A model generated the notes under the pieces. The model was given only the letters and a program-made list of their open reading frames with translations. It did not search any database and was not told the origin of the DNA. A stretch of 64,000 nt of DNA, from positions 62,001 through 126,000 of the forward strand of contig NZ_JAMBPR010000010.1 of assembly GCF_024206475.1 (NCBI RefSeq). The letters are read 5' to 3'. The position numbers and the translations under genes are program-made. Shown here piece after piece: positions 56,943-64,000 of this stretch; position 1 is the stretch's first letter; the number at the start of each line of letters is the position of its first letter. Source of the DNA: Paraburkholderia sp. CNPSo 3274 (GTDB taxonomy: Bacteria; Pseudomonadota; Gammaproteobacteria; Burkholderiales; Burkholderiaceae).

Positions 56943-57997
56943 TGCGCCGCGCCGGCGAGTGTGCCAGTGCGATCGAGCGTAGCGACGGCCGACGTGCCGA
57001 GGCGGAACAGCGCGGGGTCGGGATTGCGCACGGCGATCTTCACCGGGAAGCGCTGGGAAATGTGGACCCAGTTGATGCTGCGCTGGACGCGCGGCAGCCC
57101 TTCGAGCACCAGGCCGCCGTCGTCGGGCAGTACGCCGTAGCTGACCGAGTCCACGACGCCGGAAAAGCGCTTGCTCGTGTCGCTCATCAGGTAGACGTTG
57201 GCGGGCGTGCCCGCGCGCACGTTTTTCAGGTCCGTTTCTCGGAAGTTGGCGACCACGTACCAGTGATCGGTGTCGATCAGCGTGAAGATGGGCTTGAGCG
57301 GCGACGCATACTGGCCCACCGTCGTGTGCAGCGACACGACGCGCCCGTCGAACGGCGCGCGAACTTCGGTGAATTCGACGTTCAACTCGGCAATCGCGAT
57401 CTGCGCCTCGACCTCGGCTCGCTGCGCGACGAGCGCGTCCACGCCGCTCACCGCGGCGCTGGCCTGCTGGGCCTGCAGCGTCGCGGCGTCGAGTTCGGCC
57501 TGCGCCGAGCGTTGTGCCGTGCGCGCGCGATCGACCTCCTCCGCGGAAACATAGCCGTGATCGAGCAGAGGCTCGGTCCGGTGCAGCGTATCGGCGGCCT
57601 GCGCAGCCACGGCGCGCGCCCGTTCGACTGCGGCTTTCACCGATTCGGCGTTGTACTGCTGCGCGTTGACGGAGCGCTCCGTCAACCCGATCTGCTTGTC
57701 GAGTGCCACGAGGCGCGCGCGCGCCTGATCGAGCGCGGCCTGGTAGGGGCGCGGGTCGATCCGAAACAGCAGATCGCCTTTCCTGACCGCCTGATTGTCG
57801 CGCACCGGAAGGTCCACGATCCGTCCGCTGACTTCGGGAACTACGTTGATGGTGTCGGCATAGACGTACGCGTCGTCCGTGTTGGGCGCGTGATCCTTGC
57901 GCCAGGCGACGATGCAAAGCAGGACGATGGCGATAAGTGCGATAGCCGCGGCGGGCAGTCGTTTCGTGCGCCGCGGTGCGCGAGCGTTGTCAGTCAT
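56939..57997 (-). CDS. mdtN: HlyD/EmrA-type periplasmic adaptor, MdtN-like
   Basis: Membrane-fusion protein of 352 residues. One N-terminal membrane helix (about 16-32) is followed by the lipoyl-type motif DDAYVYADTINVVPEVSGRI and VPEVSGRIVDLPVRDNQAVRKGDLLF, then a coiled-coil hairpin and a C-terminal beta-barrel (FTEVRAPFDGRVVSLHTTVGQY). It links MdtO to MdtP. It begins 15 bases after a small membrane-protein ORF and overlaps mdtO by 4 bases. Confidence 0.92.
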   Translation of the reverse strand: MTDNARAPRRTKRLPAAAIALIAIVLLCIVAWRKDHAPNTDDAYVYADTINVVPEVSGRIVDLPVRDNQAVRKGDLLFRIDPRPYQAALDQARARLVALDKQIGLTERSVNAQQYNAESVKAAVERARAVAAQAADTLHRTEPLLDHGYVSAEEVDRARTAQRSAQAELDAATLQAQQASAAVSGVDALVAQRAEVEAQIAIAELNVEFTEVRAPFDGRVVSLHTTVGQYASPLKPIFTLIDTDHWYVVANFRETDLKNVRAGTPANVYLMSDTSKRFSGVVDSVSYGVLPDDGGLVLEGLPRVQRSINWVHISQRFPVKIAVRNPDPALFRLGTSAVATLDRTGTLAGAAQ

Positions 57998-58012
57998 ATG
58001 CGGTACGCGCAG

Positions 58013-58180
58013 TCAAAGAAGAGAAAAAGCGGTCGATGCGAGCGATGAGAAAACGCTTCCCAGGATGCTGTCGAGCCGCCACAGCACGAACGCGGAAGCG
58101 GCGCCGCCGAGGACGATTGCCGCTGCGGCGCCCCTGGTGTTGCGAAAGGTCCGGGCGCGAGACGTCATAGGCGATTGCAT
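58013..58180 (-). CDS. Small membrane protein of 55 residues
   Basis: Small ORF below usual length cut-offs. It starts MQSPMTSRARTFRNTRG, then has a single hydrophobic helix (about residues 18-38) and ends SLASTAFSLL. Its ATG at 58180 lies 2 bases after the ytcA stop and its TGA lies 15 bases before mdtN, so it fits tightly in the operon. Codon use is GC-rich in third positions like its neighbours. A second ATG at 58168 is possible. No family was recognised. Confidence 0.5.
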   Translation of the reverse strand: MQSPMTSRARTFRNTRGAAAAIVLGGAASAFVLWRLDSILGSVFSSLASTAFSLL

Positions 58181-58182
58181 CT

Positions 58183-58455
58183 TCAGTGGGCGAAGAAAAT
58201 GAGCCAGGCCGCCGTCGCGAAGATGGCAGTCAGGGCCGGATAGGTGACGGCAAGTGGCGACAGCGCCCCGCGCAAGCCGCGGCGGCCAAGCGCGCGGTGA
58301 ACGATGACCGTTGCCACGACGCCGCCCGCGATGCAGAAAAGCCAGTCGGGAAAGGCAGCGCCAAACAGCGGTAGAGAAGGCGAAATCGCGCAGCCGCCCA
58401 ATGACAGCGAGGCGCAGGCCGGCCAGGCAAGCCGTGTTGCAGTGGAAAAGGTCAT
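58183..58455 (-). CDS. ytcA: YtcA-like lipoprotein
   Basis: Small lipoprotein of 90 residues. A lipobox LGGC near residue 19 is followed by AISPSLPLFGAAFPDWLFCIAGGV, very like the YtcA family encoded before mdtNOP in enterobacteria, and two hydrophobic helices. The ATG at 58455 gives a signal peptide of the right length; the frame upstream encodes arginine-rich sequence and is not used. It is the first gene of the efflux operon. Confidence 0.78.
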   Translation of the reverse strand: MTFSTATRLAWPACASLSLGGCAISPSLPLFGAAFPDWLFCIAGGVVATVIVHRALGRRGLRGALSPLAVTYPALTAIFATAAWLIFFAH

Positions 58456-58665
58456 GAATCGATCACAGGCATCGCAGGCGATGCAAACGCGTTGAAGGGC
58501 GAGCCGCCGGGCAAGCTTTCCGGCGTTCCGCCGCGCTGCGGGCGTGCGCCCGCGCATTGATGCACAGCGAAAAAACGACCTCGGCGGGGGAGTCTCGTCC
58601 CGACCGCTTATCCTAGATGGGCAGGGGCGCGTGGTAAATTGTCAAACGGCACAGGCCCTATGTGT

Positions 58666-58679
58666 CATTTCACGAAATG
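58666..58679. promoter_or_regulatory. Perfect palindrome in the divergent promoter region
   Basis: CATTTCACGAAATG has 6-bp arms around AC, 49 bases before the pucR-type start and about 210 bases upstream of ytcA. It is a candidate operator for the PucR-type or MarR regulator of this region. Confidence 0.4.
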
Positions 58680-58727
58680 GCGTACTGCCTCATCTCGGTG
58701 CCCGCGCGACGTGCGCACTGACGACTC

Positions 58728-59990
58728 ATGGTACAACCCACCTTGTTCACTACGACCCCGCAGATCAGCCAGCGACTCCGCGAAGGAATGACAACCCTCG
58801 CGAACGATCCTTCTGTGCCCATCGAGCGCGTGTACGCTTCGCTCATGAAGGTGGACGGGTATCGGGCCCTTTCATCGGCGATCCGCGACGACATATTCCG
58901 GTCAATCGAGCAACTGGCGAATCTGTGGTTCCAGCTCCTCCTGAAGGGCACGCAGCCCGCGGAACCGGTGATGGCCGAAATCGAGGAGTCAGCCCGGCGA
59001 CGCGTTCACCAAAGCGTGCCACTGGAGGCGCTACTACGCGCCACCCAGGTTGGCGCGCGTGAAATCTGGCAAGCCAGCGTCGAGGTTGCCGCGGAAGAAG
59101 CGGACCTTGCGCGCGAACTGGCGATGACGGTGGCGCCGTTCCTGTTCGAATTCTTCGAAGGCGTCGCGCAAACCCTCGCGCAGGCGTACGTTCAGGAGCA
59201 GCGTCACCGCGCGCATTGGCGCGATGCGATTCTTTACCAGCTGTATACGGTGATCTTTCATGCTCCCCACGACCACGCGAGCTTCACGACGGCAATGAGC
59301 GCGCTGGGGCTCGACGCTTCGCTGCCGCGAATGGCGATCGCGCTCGACGCCGGGTTCGAGACACTCACGTCCGAAATCCGTGAGCGGGAATCCGAGCGCT
59401 ATGCGCTCGCTGTGTCGCGCCACTTCCGCGTCGAGCGCGAGGCGATCGTCCACGTGTGGCATCGCGGGCGGGCGATCTGCTGGCTTCCAGGCCAGCGCGC
59501 AGAGCTGGCTGCCCAGAGCGATCTCGCAGCAAGTCGATGCGCGCAAAGCCTTGCGAACGCGGAAGAACGCATTCGTGCGATCGGTATCGGTTTGTTAAAC
59601 GAAGGAGCGGCAGGATGGGCGGCCTCCGCCAACGAAGCGAATCGCGCCGTCGAAGTCTCGCTGCGCGGCGCGACCGTAGCGCGGGTCGCGCGATACTCCG
59701 ACATCGCGCTCGAAGAAACGGTGCGCGCGGCTGGCGATGTGATGCGCTATCTCGTCTCGCTCGTCGAGCAGATCGGAACCGATGCGGACCTGCTGGCGAC
59801 ACTGAACGCGTTCTATGCCAACGGCAGACGCCGCCGGCCCACGGCGGACGCGCTCGGCATTCATCTGAACACGCTCAATTACCGGCTCGAACGCATCGAA
59901 AAAGTGCTCGACGCGTCGCTCGACGACGCGCAGTGGGTCGCGCGGCTCGATATCGCGCTGAAGCTCACGCACGGCGCCGGGCGCGAGTAG
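58728..59990 (+). CDS. PucR/CdaR-family transcriptional regulator
   Basis: Regulator of 420 residues. The N-terminal part is helical (about 1-160), the middle is the GGDEF-like sugar-diacid-recognition region, and the C-terminus carries the PucR helix-turn-helix (ATLNAFYANGRRRRPTADALGIHLNTLNYRLERIEKVL). Such proteins are usually activators responding to small ligands. It diverges from ytcA-mdtNOP-marR across 272 bases and is the likely second regulator of that operon. Confidence 0.88.
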   Translation: MVQPTLFTTTPQISQRLREGMTTLANDPSVPIERVYASLMKVDGYRALSSAIRDDIFRSIEQLANLWFQLLLKGTQPAEPVMAEIEESARRRVHQSVPLEALLRATQVGAREIWQASVEVAAEEADLARELAMTVAPFLFEFFEGVAQTLAQAYVQEQRHRAHWRDAILYQLYTVIFHAPHDHASFTTAMSALGLDASLPRMAIALDAGFETLTSEIRERESERYALAVSRHFRVEREAIVHVWHRGRAICWLPGQRAELAAQSDLAASRCAQSLANAEERIRAIGIGLLNEGAAGWAASANEANRAVEVSLRGATVARVARYSDIALEETVRAAGDVMRYLVSLVEQIGTDADLLATLNAFYANGRRRRPTADALGIHLNTLNYRLERIEKVLDASLDDAQWVARLDIALKLTHGAGRE

Positions 59991-60079
59991 CGGCGAGGGG
60001 GCATCGCGGGCGTTGCGCTCAAGAAGAGCACACCCGTCAGCCTGGTTTCGCACCCTGCATTCACCGGACGGTGGCGGTC

Positions 60080-60640
60080 TCAGGCCGTGGCGCTCTGTTG
60101 CGAGACGAGTCGCGCCGCGAAGTCGCGATAGGTGCGCAGCGGACGACCTAGAACCCTGGTCAGACGCGCAGCGTCGTCGGCTTCTGGGATCATGCCTTCG
60201 CTGACATAGCGCTCAGCCATCAGGCGCATCTCATAGGTGGTCCATTTCGGCATGAAGGTCGCCATGTTTTGCTCGAAGCCGCTCGGATCGTCGCCGCCGT
60301 AAACGATGGGGCGGCCGAGGACTTCCGACCAGATCGCGGCTGCGTCCGAACCCGTCAGCGTATCGGGGCGACAAGATTGATGGTCTCGATCGGCAGCTTG
60401 CCCGGCGCCTGATCGCGGCGGATCAATTCGATGGCGGCCACCTCGGCGATATCGCGGGCGTCGACCAGGGCGACCCCATGCTCCCGATCGGCATCGGATA
60501 GACGCCATGGTTGAAGATAACGTCCTTGATCATCAGTTCGTTCTCGATGAAGTACGCCGGGCGCAGAATCGTGGCGCTGAAGCCCATCTGTTCCAGCATG
60601 GGTACTGTCGCAGTGAGGCCAGGACGGTAGCCAATTCCAA
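60080..60640 (-). pseudogene. NmrA-like NAD(P)-binding protein, frameshifted
   Basis: Read in three frames the minus strand gives an NmrA/NAD(P)H-binding protein: MLEQMGFSATILRPAYF, then LVDARDIAEVAAIELIRRDQ, then DTLTGSDAAAIWSEVLGR to the end. Two single-base losses separate these frames, near 60480 and near 60362. The N-terminal Rossmann motif is absent. The gene is dead; it lies beside an IS6-type scar. Confidence 0.8.
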
Positions 60641-60691
60641 TATGATGCGGACTACTTATCCTATCCGTGAATAAAACTGTTGTGCGGACGT

Positions 60692-60935
60692 CTAATCAAC
60701 ACGGTCACCATTTATCTGTCCCTTGACAATCATGTGCATGATCTCGATGCCGCCCAACAGGATGCGGGAAGGAAATCTATTGAACCCAAGCATTGTCGAG
60801 TTTGGCGCTTGATCGCGCGATGGTCCTGTTCGATGATGTTGTTCAGATACTTGTTTTGGCGGATCTGGATCGGTGTCTCGCGCCCGGCGTTGATGGCCTC
60901 AAGCGCAGCGAGATCGCGCTTTGTCACTTTGTTCG
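60692..60935 (-). mobile_element. IS6-family transposase remnant
   Basis: The C-terminal part of an IS6/IS26-type DDE transposase. NKYLNNIIEQDHRAIKRQTRQCLG continues, after a one-base frameshift, as FPSRILLGGIEIMHMIVKGQ, the standard end of the family. The catalytic Glu region is partly present but the first two-thirds of the gene and both terminal inverted repeats were not found. Confidence 0.85.
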
Positions 60936-60953
60936 ATCAGTTGAATTCCGAAG

Positions 60954-61286
60954 TTGGTTTCGATCGTGTTGAGGGATGCTGTGGGCGCTTACTACGATGC
61001 TTATGCCATTGAGAAAATGGGTTCCGAAAGGAAGCTTTTTTCGCAATGCTCCGCTTTCAGAGCACCGCTTACAGATCAGGCATATGTCGTTGTGGTGGAC
61101 AACGGCGTCTTCCGGATTGCCGCTGGTATCGCCGATGAGGGCGAGTACACGCAATTCTATGAGGCGTATTTACAAGGGATCTGGCTGTCGATGAGGCTCT
61201 ATCAAATCCCGACGGAAAAGCTTGGGGATTGTCCGGATCAGGGGTGGCGTCCCAGCATACTGCGGGAGCGGTCCCGAAATAACTAA
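60954..61286 (+). CDS. Hypothetical protein, possibly truncated
   Basis: A frame of 110 residues with a non-random look (DNGVFRIAAGIADEGEY and QGIWLSMRLYQIPTEK). No family was recognised. Its start is uncertain (TTG at 60954 or GTG at 60978) and lies next to the IS6 scar, so the 5' end may have been lost. It could be a remnant rather than a live gene. Confidence 0.35.
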   Translation: MVSIVLRDAVGAYYDAYAIEKMGSERKLFSQCSAFRAPLTDQAYVVVVDNGVFRIAAGIADEGEYTQFYEAYLQGIWLSMRLYQIPTEKLGDCPDQGWRPSILRERSRNN

Positions 61287-61299
61287 GTAGCGCTGTCGA

Positions 61300-61521
61300 T
61301 CAGGGGCAACACCGCGAATAGACGAGGGCGTACGATTCGGAAATTCGCTCGCCCCGGTCCTGAAAGCGGTCAATCTTCAGAGGCATGGCGACGTGTCCGT
61401 GCCGCGATTTTAAGAAAGTCGCGGTGTCGAATGCCGGACTGACGATCTTGGGCACCCCTTCGATGACCGTCTCGATCCATCGCAAGTGTAACGGGAACAT
61501 TCGACGTTCGCAGTCCAGCAT
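61300..61521 (-). CDS. Hypothetical short ORF or remnant
   Basis: A 73-codon minus-strand frame reading FPLHLRWIETVIEGVPKI and KSRHGHVAMPLKIDRFQD, which has a protein-like composition but no family I can name. Given the surrounding decayed genes it is more likely a fragment than a functional gene. Confidence 0.25.
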   Translation of the reverse strand: MLDCERRMFPLHLRWIETVIEGVPKIVSPAFDTATFLKSRHGHVAMPLKIDRFQDRGERISESYALVYSRCCP

Positions 61522-61594
61522 ATGAACAATTTAGCGAGCACTGACTTGATGTAACATTCCGCAATTGTTCACTCCTGCGTACCGGGATTCCTCT

Positions 61595-62830
61595 GTGCCT
61601 GTGCGTCTGTTCCGCTCGGCGAATGGCGACCGTAACCGTTTCGTGGCGCTTTATTACGGCATCGTCTTCAGTCTCCTGCTGGCCGCCGCAATGTTTTTGT
61701 ACGAAGCACGCGTCATTGTTCAGGACAATCTCCGTGACGAGGAAGCGTTCGCGGTTCTCGGAGCCGCGACCCTGGTCCTCCACGATCTGGAGAGCGCTGA
61801 AACTGGACAACGCGGCTTTCTGCTTACAGGGAATGAAAGCTATCTGAATCCGTACCGTCAAGGCATGAACGACCTCGATGGCGCGCTGCTGCGGCTTGAG
61901 CAGATCGCCGGCGTTGATCCGGACTCGGTAGAGGTCGTTCGCCGTATCGAGCAGGTGAAGACGGAAAAGGTCGCGGAACTCACCCGAACCGTAGAACTCG
62001 CGCGCACGGGGCAACGCGGTGCCGCCATTGCGCTCGTGCAGACAGACGAAGGCCGGCGTTACATGGACTCGCTTCGTCTGGATCTCGGTCAGCTACTCGA
62101 CGTGTGGCGCCAGAAGCGGCGTTCGGCCACGCGCGACGCACACGAGAGAATCCAGCTGGAAACGGCCGCGCTAGCCGTCACGGCTGTGCTCGTCTGCGCC
62201 CTGATGCTGTATGCGCTGTTCGTGCAACGTCGAGCCTTCGCCAGGATTCGCGCGTGGTCAGATGTACTTGACAGACAGGCGGCACAGGATCCCCTGACAG
62301 GCCTTCCCAACCGTCGCCGGCTGCTTGCGGCCATCGCGGCCTTGACGGAGCACGCAGATCCGGCGCGGGTTGGATTGCTGTACATGGACATCGACGGATT
62401 CAAGCACGTCAATGATGCATTGGGGCACAGTGCTGGCGACTCATTGCTGTGCCGGCTGGCTGAGGCGCTCCGCGGTGCGACGCGAGAGGCCGATGTACTT
62501 GCAAGGGTCGGCGGCGACGAATTTGTATTGCTTGTTGAGGATTGCGGCGATGACAGCCAGCTTCGCGAGCTGGCGGGGCGTCTGATCTGCTGCGTGCGTT
62601 CCGCAGGAGAGCGCGAGTACAGCGGCCGTTTTCCCGTGGGCGTCAGTGTTGGAATAGCGACATTCCCCGATCGCGTGCAGAGTGTCGAGGAACTGCTCGA
62701 TGTCGCTGATGCAGCGATGTATATAGCAAAGCGCATTGGCCGCTCAACCTATGCTTTCGGTTCGTCACCGGAACCGCGACGTGCGGAAATTTTGTGCCGT
62801 TCAAGCGATGGGATCGAACTGAACGAATGA
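61595..62830 (+). CDS. Diguanylate cyclase with CHASE3 sensor
   Basis: Membrane-bound c-di-GMP synthase of about 411 residues. The first helix is followed by a periplasmic CHASE3-type domain (LHDLESAETGQRGFLLTG is the signature) and a second helix (AALAVTAVLVCALMLYALFV). The GGDEF domain has LTGLPNRRRL, MDIDGFKHVND and the intact active site GGDEF, with an RxxD inhibitory site (READ) five residues earlier, so product inhibition is expected. The GTG at 61595 follows GGGA; a TTG at 61565 is possible. Confidence 0.92.
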   Translation: MPVRLFRSANGDRNRFVALYYGIVFSLLLAAAMFLYEARVIVQDNLRDEEAFAVLGAATLVLHDLESAETGQRGFLLTGNESYLNPYRQGMNDLDGALLRLEQIAGVDPDSVEVVRRIEQVKTEKVAELTRTVELARTGQRGAAIALVQTDEGRRYMDSLRLDLGQLLDVWRQKRRSATRDAHERIQLETAALAVTAVLVCALMLYALFVQRRAFARIRAWSDVLDRQAAQDPLTGLPNRRRLLAAIAALTEHADPARVGLLYMDIDGFKHVNDALGHSAGDSLLCRLAEALRGATREADVLARVGGDEFVLLVEDCGDDSQLRELAGRLICCVRSAGEREYSGRFPVGVSVGIATFPDRVQSVEELLDVADAAMYIAKRIGRSTYAFGSSPEPRRAEILCRSSDGIELNE

Positions 62831-63276
62831 AACGTTGATACGAGCGGCGGCTTTATGCAAGCGGGCACAATGCGGTATGGGTTGTCAGAGCTGAGCTTCG
62901 CTGGGGTAACGTCATTCATGTCCGGCACGATGCACCAGACGGGGGCATTAAAATAATCAGAAGGGTGCCGGTTCACTCCATTCCAGGCATAGCACTGACG
63001 CCTGATAAGAACGCCGCCGTCATACACTTGCCAGCCGCCGAGTCGAAGCGTGTAAGTGCCTCGAATGCGGTACACAGTCCCAGGCGAACGGTAGATTGCA
63101 CTACAGGAATACGTCAATGCTCTTGGATAGTCGAATCGGTTGTCCCGGTCGACCGCAAACGCATAGTTTCCGTCATTTTGTGAAAGGCAATTTTCCAGAT
63201 TGTGACCTGAAATTCCGCTCGGCGCAGCGATAAAATTTGCCTCGCCCCTTTTGACTAAGGAGCGGTCTTTTTTCAT
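62749..63276 (-). CDS. Hypothetical protein, 175 residues
   Basis: A frame beginning MKKDRSLVKRGEAN, with SQNDGNYAFAVDRDNRFD, YSCSAIYRSPGTVYRIRGTY, VLIRRQCYAWNG and VWCIVPDMND. It has several cysteines and aromatic residues and looks like an extracellular beta-rich fold, but no signal peptide is seen. It overlaps the diguanylate cyclase gene end by about 80 bases on the opposite strand, so its C-terminus is suspect. It could be a fragment of a larger gene. Confidence 0.4.
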   Translation of the reverse strand: MKKDRSLVKRGEANFIAAPSGISGHNLENCLSQNDGNYAFAVDRDNRFDYPRALTYSCSAIYRSPGTVYRIRGTYTLRLGGWQVYDGGVLIRRQCYAWNGVNRHPSDYFNAPVWCIVPDMNDVTPAKLSSDNPYRIVPACIKPPLVSTFHSFSSIPSLERHKISARRGSGDEPKA

Positions 63277-63283
63277 CTGTTTT

Positions 63284-63310
63284 TACGCGGCTTTCGGGCC
63301 GCGTTTTTTT
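63284..63310 (+). terminator. Strong rho-independent terminator
   Basis: Arms ACGCGGC (63284-63290) and GCCGCGT (63297-63303) around a TTTCGG loop, followed by eight T. It acts on rightward transcripts, which suggests plus-strand transcription through 62830-63280, for example from the diguanylate cyclase gene. Confidence 0.85.
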
Positions 63311-63554
63311 TGAAATGGGCGCTCATATCATTCAAATCGAAGCTTTGGTAAGCCGCTTTGGGCAAATTACATTTGCACAGTTGGTTATGTAGTTGAAGCC
63401 TTCGCTCGACGATAACTGACTCAGGGTACGGTTGCGGTACTGCGCTCAAATCGACCTACCCCATCGCGGGACAATGACATAGGTTGGCGGCCATCACGGT
63501 CGCTCACCGTGCAGTCCCGGTGCGAGGTTGATCCTTTCGAAAGGAATTCAGTCT
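63311..63554. other. Intergenic region upstream of the last gene
   Basis: About 240 bases after the terminator. It probably contains the promoter of the gene at 63555. No RNA gene or repeat could be confirmed. Confidence 0.35.
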
Positions 63555-64000
63555 ATGGTTGATCCAATGGTTTCCCTTTCGATCTTCGCGGATCGGATCA
63601 TTTACACAGCACCAGGTATCACGGCAAAGGCGACGTCCCGCCCCGCGATGGTGGTGGTGGTTGGTACCTGGAACACGCTGCGGCTCGATACGACGGATGA
63701 GAGCCACACCGGGCGCGTCTTGCTGGTCGCCCCCAATGTCTGGCGCTCAATCACGGCGCGTGATGCCGGGCTGTATAGCGTCCAACTGGACTCGGCGAGC
63801 GAGCTTTGCCAGTACCTGCTCAAACAAGTACTGAAAGAAAAGCGGGTTGTCGATCTATCGAACAGGGTGGATGATTTTGTAATGCGAACCGCTGCAGCGG
63901 CTCTCAATGAACGACAAGACTGCGAAATGGTGCGTGCCGGCTCGCAGGGACTGCTCAGCGCGCTGTTTCCGGAGGCAGCAAGATCGCAATCAGCCGATGC
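63555..64000 (+). CDS. Probable AraC-type regulator, N-terminal part
   Basis: Open frame from the ATG at 63555 through the right edge, 148 codons, no stop seen. It reads MVDPMVSLSIFADRIIY, then VLLVAPNVWRSITARDAGLYSVQLD, a pattern found in the N-terminal ligand domain of some Burkholderia AraC regulators, and a helical segment from about residue 85. The DNA-binding helices would be outside the window, so the family call is tentative. Upstream GAAAGGAA may serve as ribosome binding site. Confidence 0.45.
   Translation, partial: MVDPMVSLSIFADRIIYTAPGITAKATSRPAMVVVVGTWNTLRLDTTDESHTGRVLLVAPNVWRSITARDAGLYSVQLDSASELCQYLLKQVLKEKRVVDLSNRVDDFVMRTAAAALNERQDCEMVRAGSQGLLSALFPEAARSQSAD

Overview
The window is GC-rich chromosomal DNA of a free-living beta-proteobacterium, most likely Burkholderiaceae of the Paraburkholderia/Caballeronia type. 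This is inferred from gene content: paired DUF4148 small secreted proteins, Burkholderia-type trimeric porins, FUSC-family efflux operons, a YdeP-type molybdoenzyme linked to a bd oxidase, and dense LysR/MarR/MocR regulation. No tRNA, rRNA, CRISPR array or intact insertion sequence was seen. Assignments come from reading motifs, family memory and gene context; no database search was run.

Layout. 1-4.1 kb: end of a cupin protein, a divergent ClC channel, a beta-hydroxyacid-type dehydrogenase, a rubredoxin and ThiM. 4.1-7.7 kb (minus strand): lrgA-lrgB followed by a second FtsI-like PBP, plus a DUF4148 protein. 8-12.8 kb: a lone receiver protein, an OmpR regulator with a hybrid kinase downstream, and a second DUF4148 gene. 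13.3-19.4 kb (minus strand): malic enzyme, NDH-2, an AEC carrier and a class II fumarase with an N-terminal export signal; these could form one dicarboxylate pathway. 19.9-25.8 kb: an RND pump in the order permease-adaptor-outer membrane factor. 26.3-33.2 kb (minus strand): an accessory block of carboxylesterase, amidase, LysR, MFS and FUSC genes. 34-38.5 kb: DUF1275 protein, D,D-carboxypeptidase, and a molybdate/tungstate-type ABC binding protein and permease without an ATPase gene. 38.5-45.3 kb (minus strand): the tight run ydeP-cydA-cydB-moaA-moaE-moaD, with a divergent MocR-type gene. 48-52.8 kb: APC permease, porin, FUSC protein. 52.8-60 kb: ytcA-(55-aa protein)-mdtN-mdtO-mdtP-marR, mostly joined by 4-nt overlaps, with a divergent PucR-type regulator. 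60-64 kb: decayed NmrA gene and IS6 scar, a diguanylate cyclase, hypothetical ORFs and the start of a probable AraC-type regulator.

Broken and partial gene copies are common. They include fragments of genes that are intact elsewhere in the window (the OmpR regulator, the esterase, the amidase), remnants of cfa, porin, LysR, NmrA and IS6 genes, and a diverged intergenic repeat of about 165 bp present twice upstream of minus-strand genes. Local duplication followed by deletion looks like the main source of the non-coding spacers.
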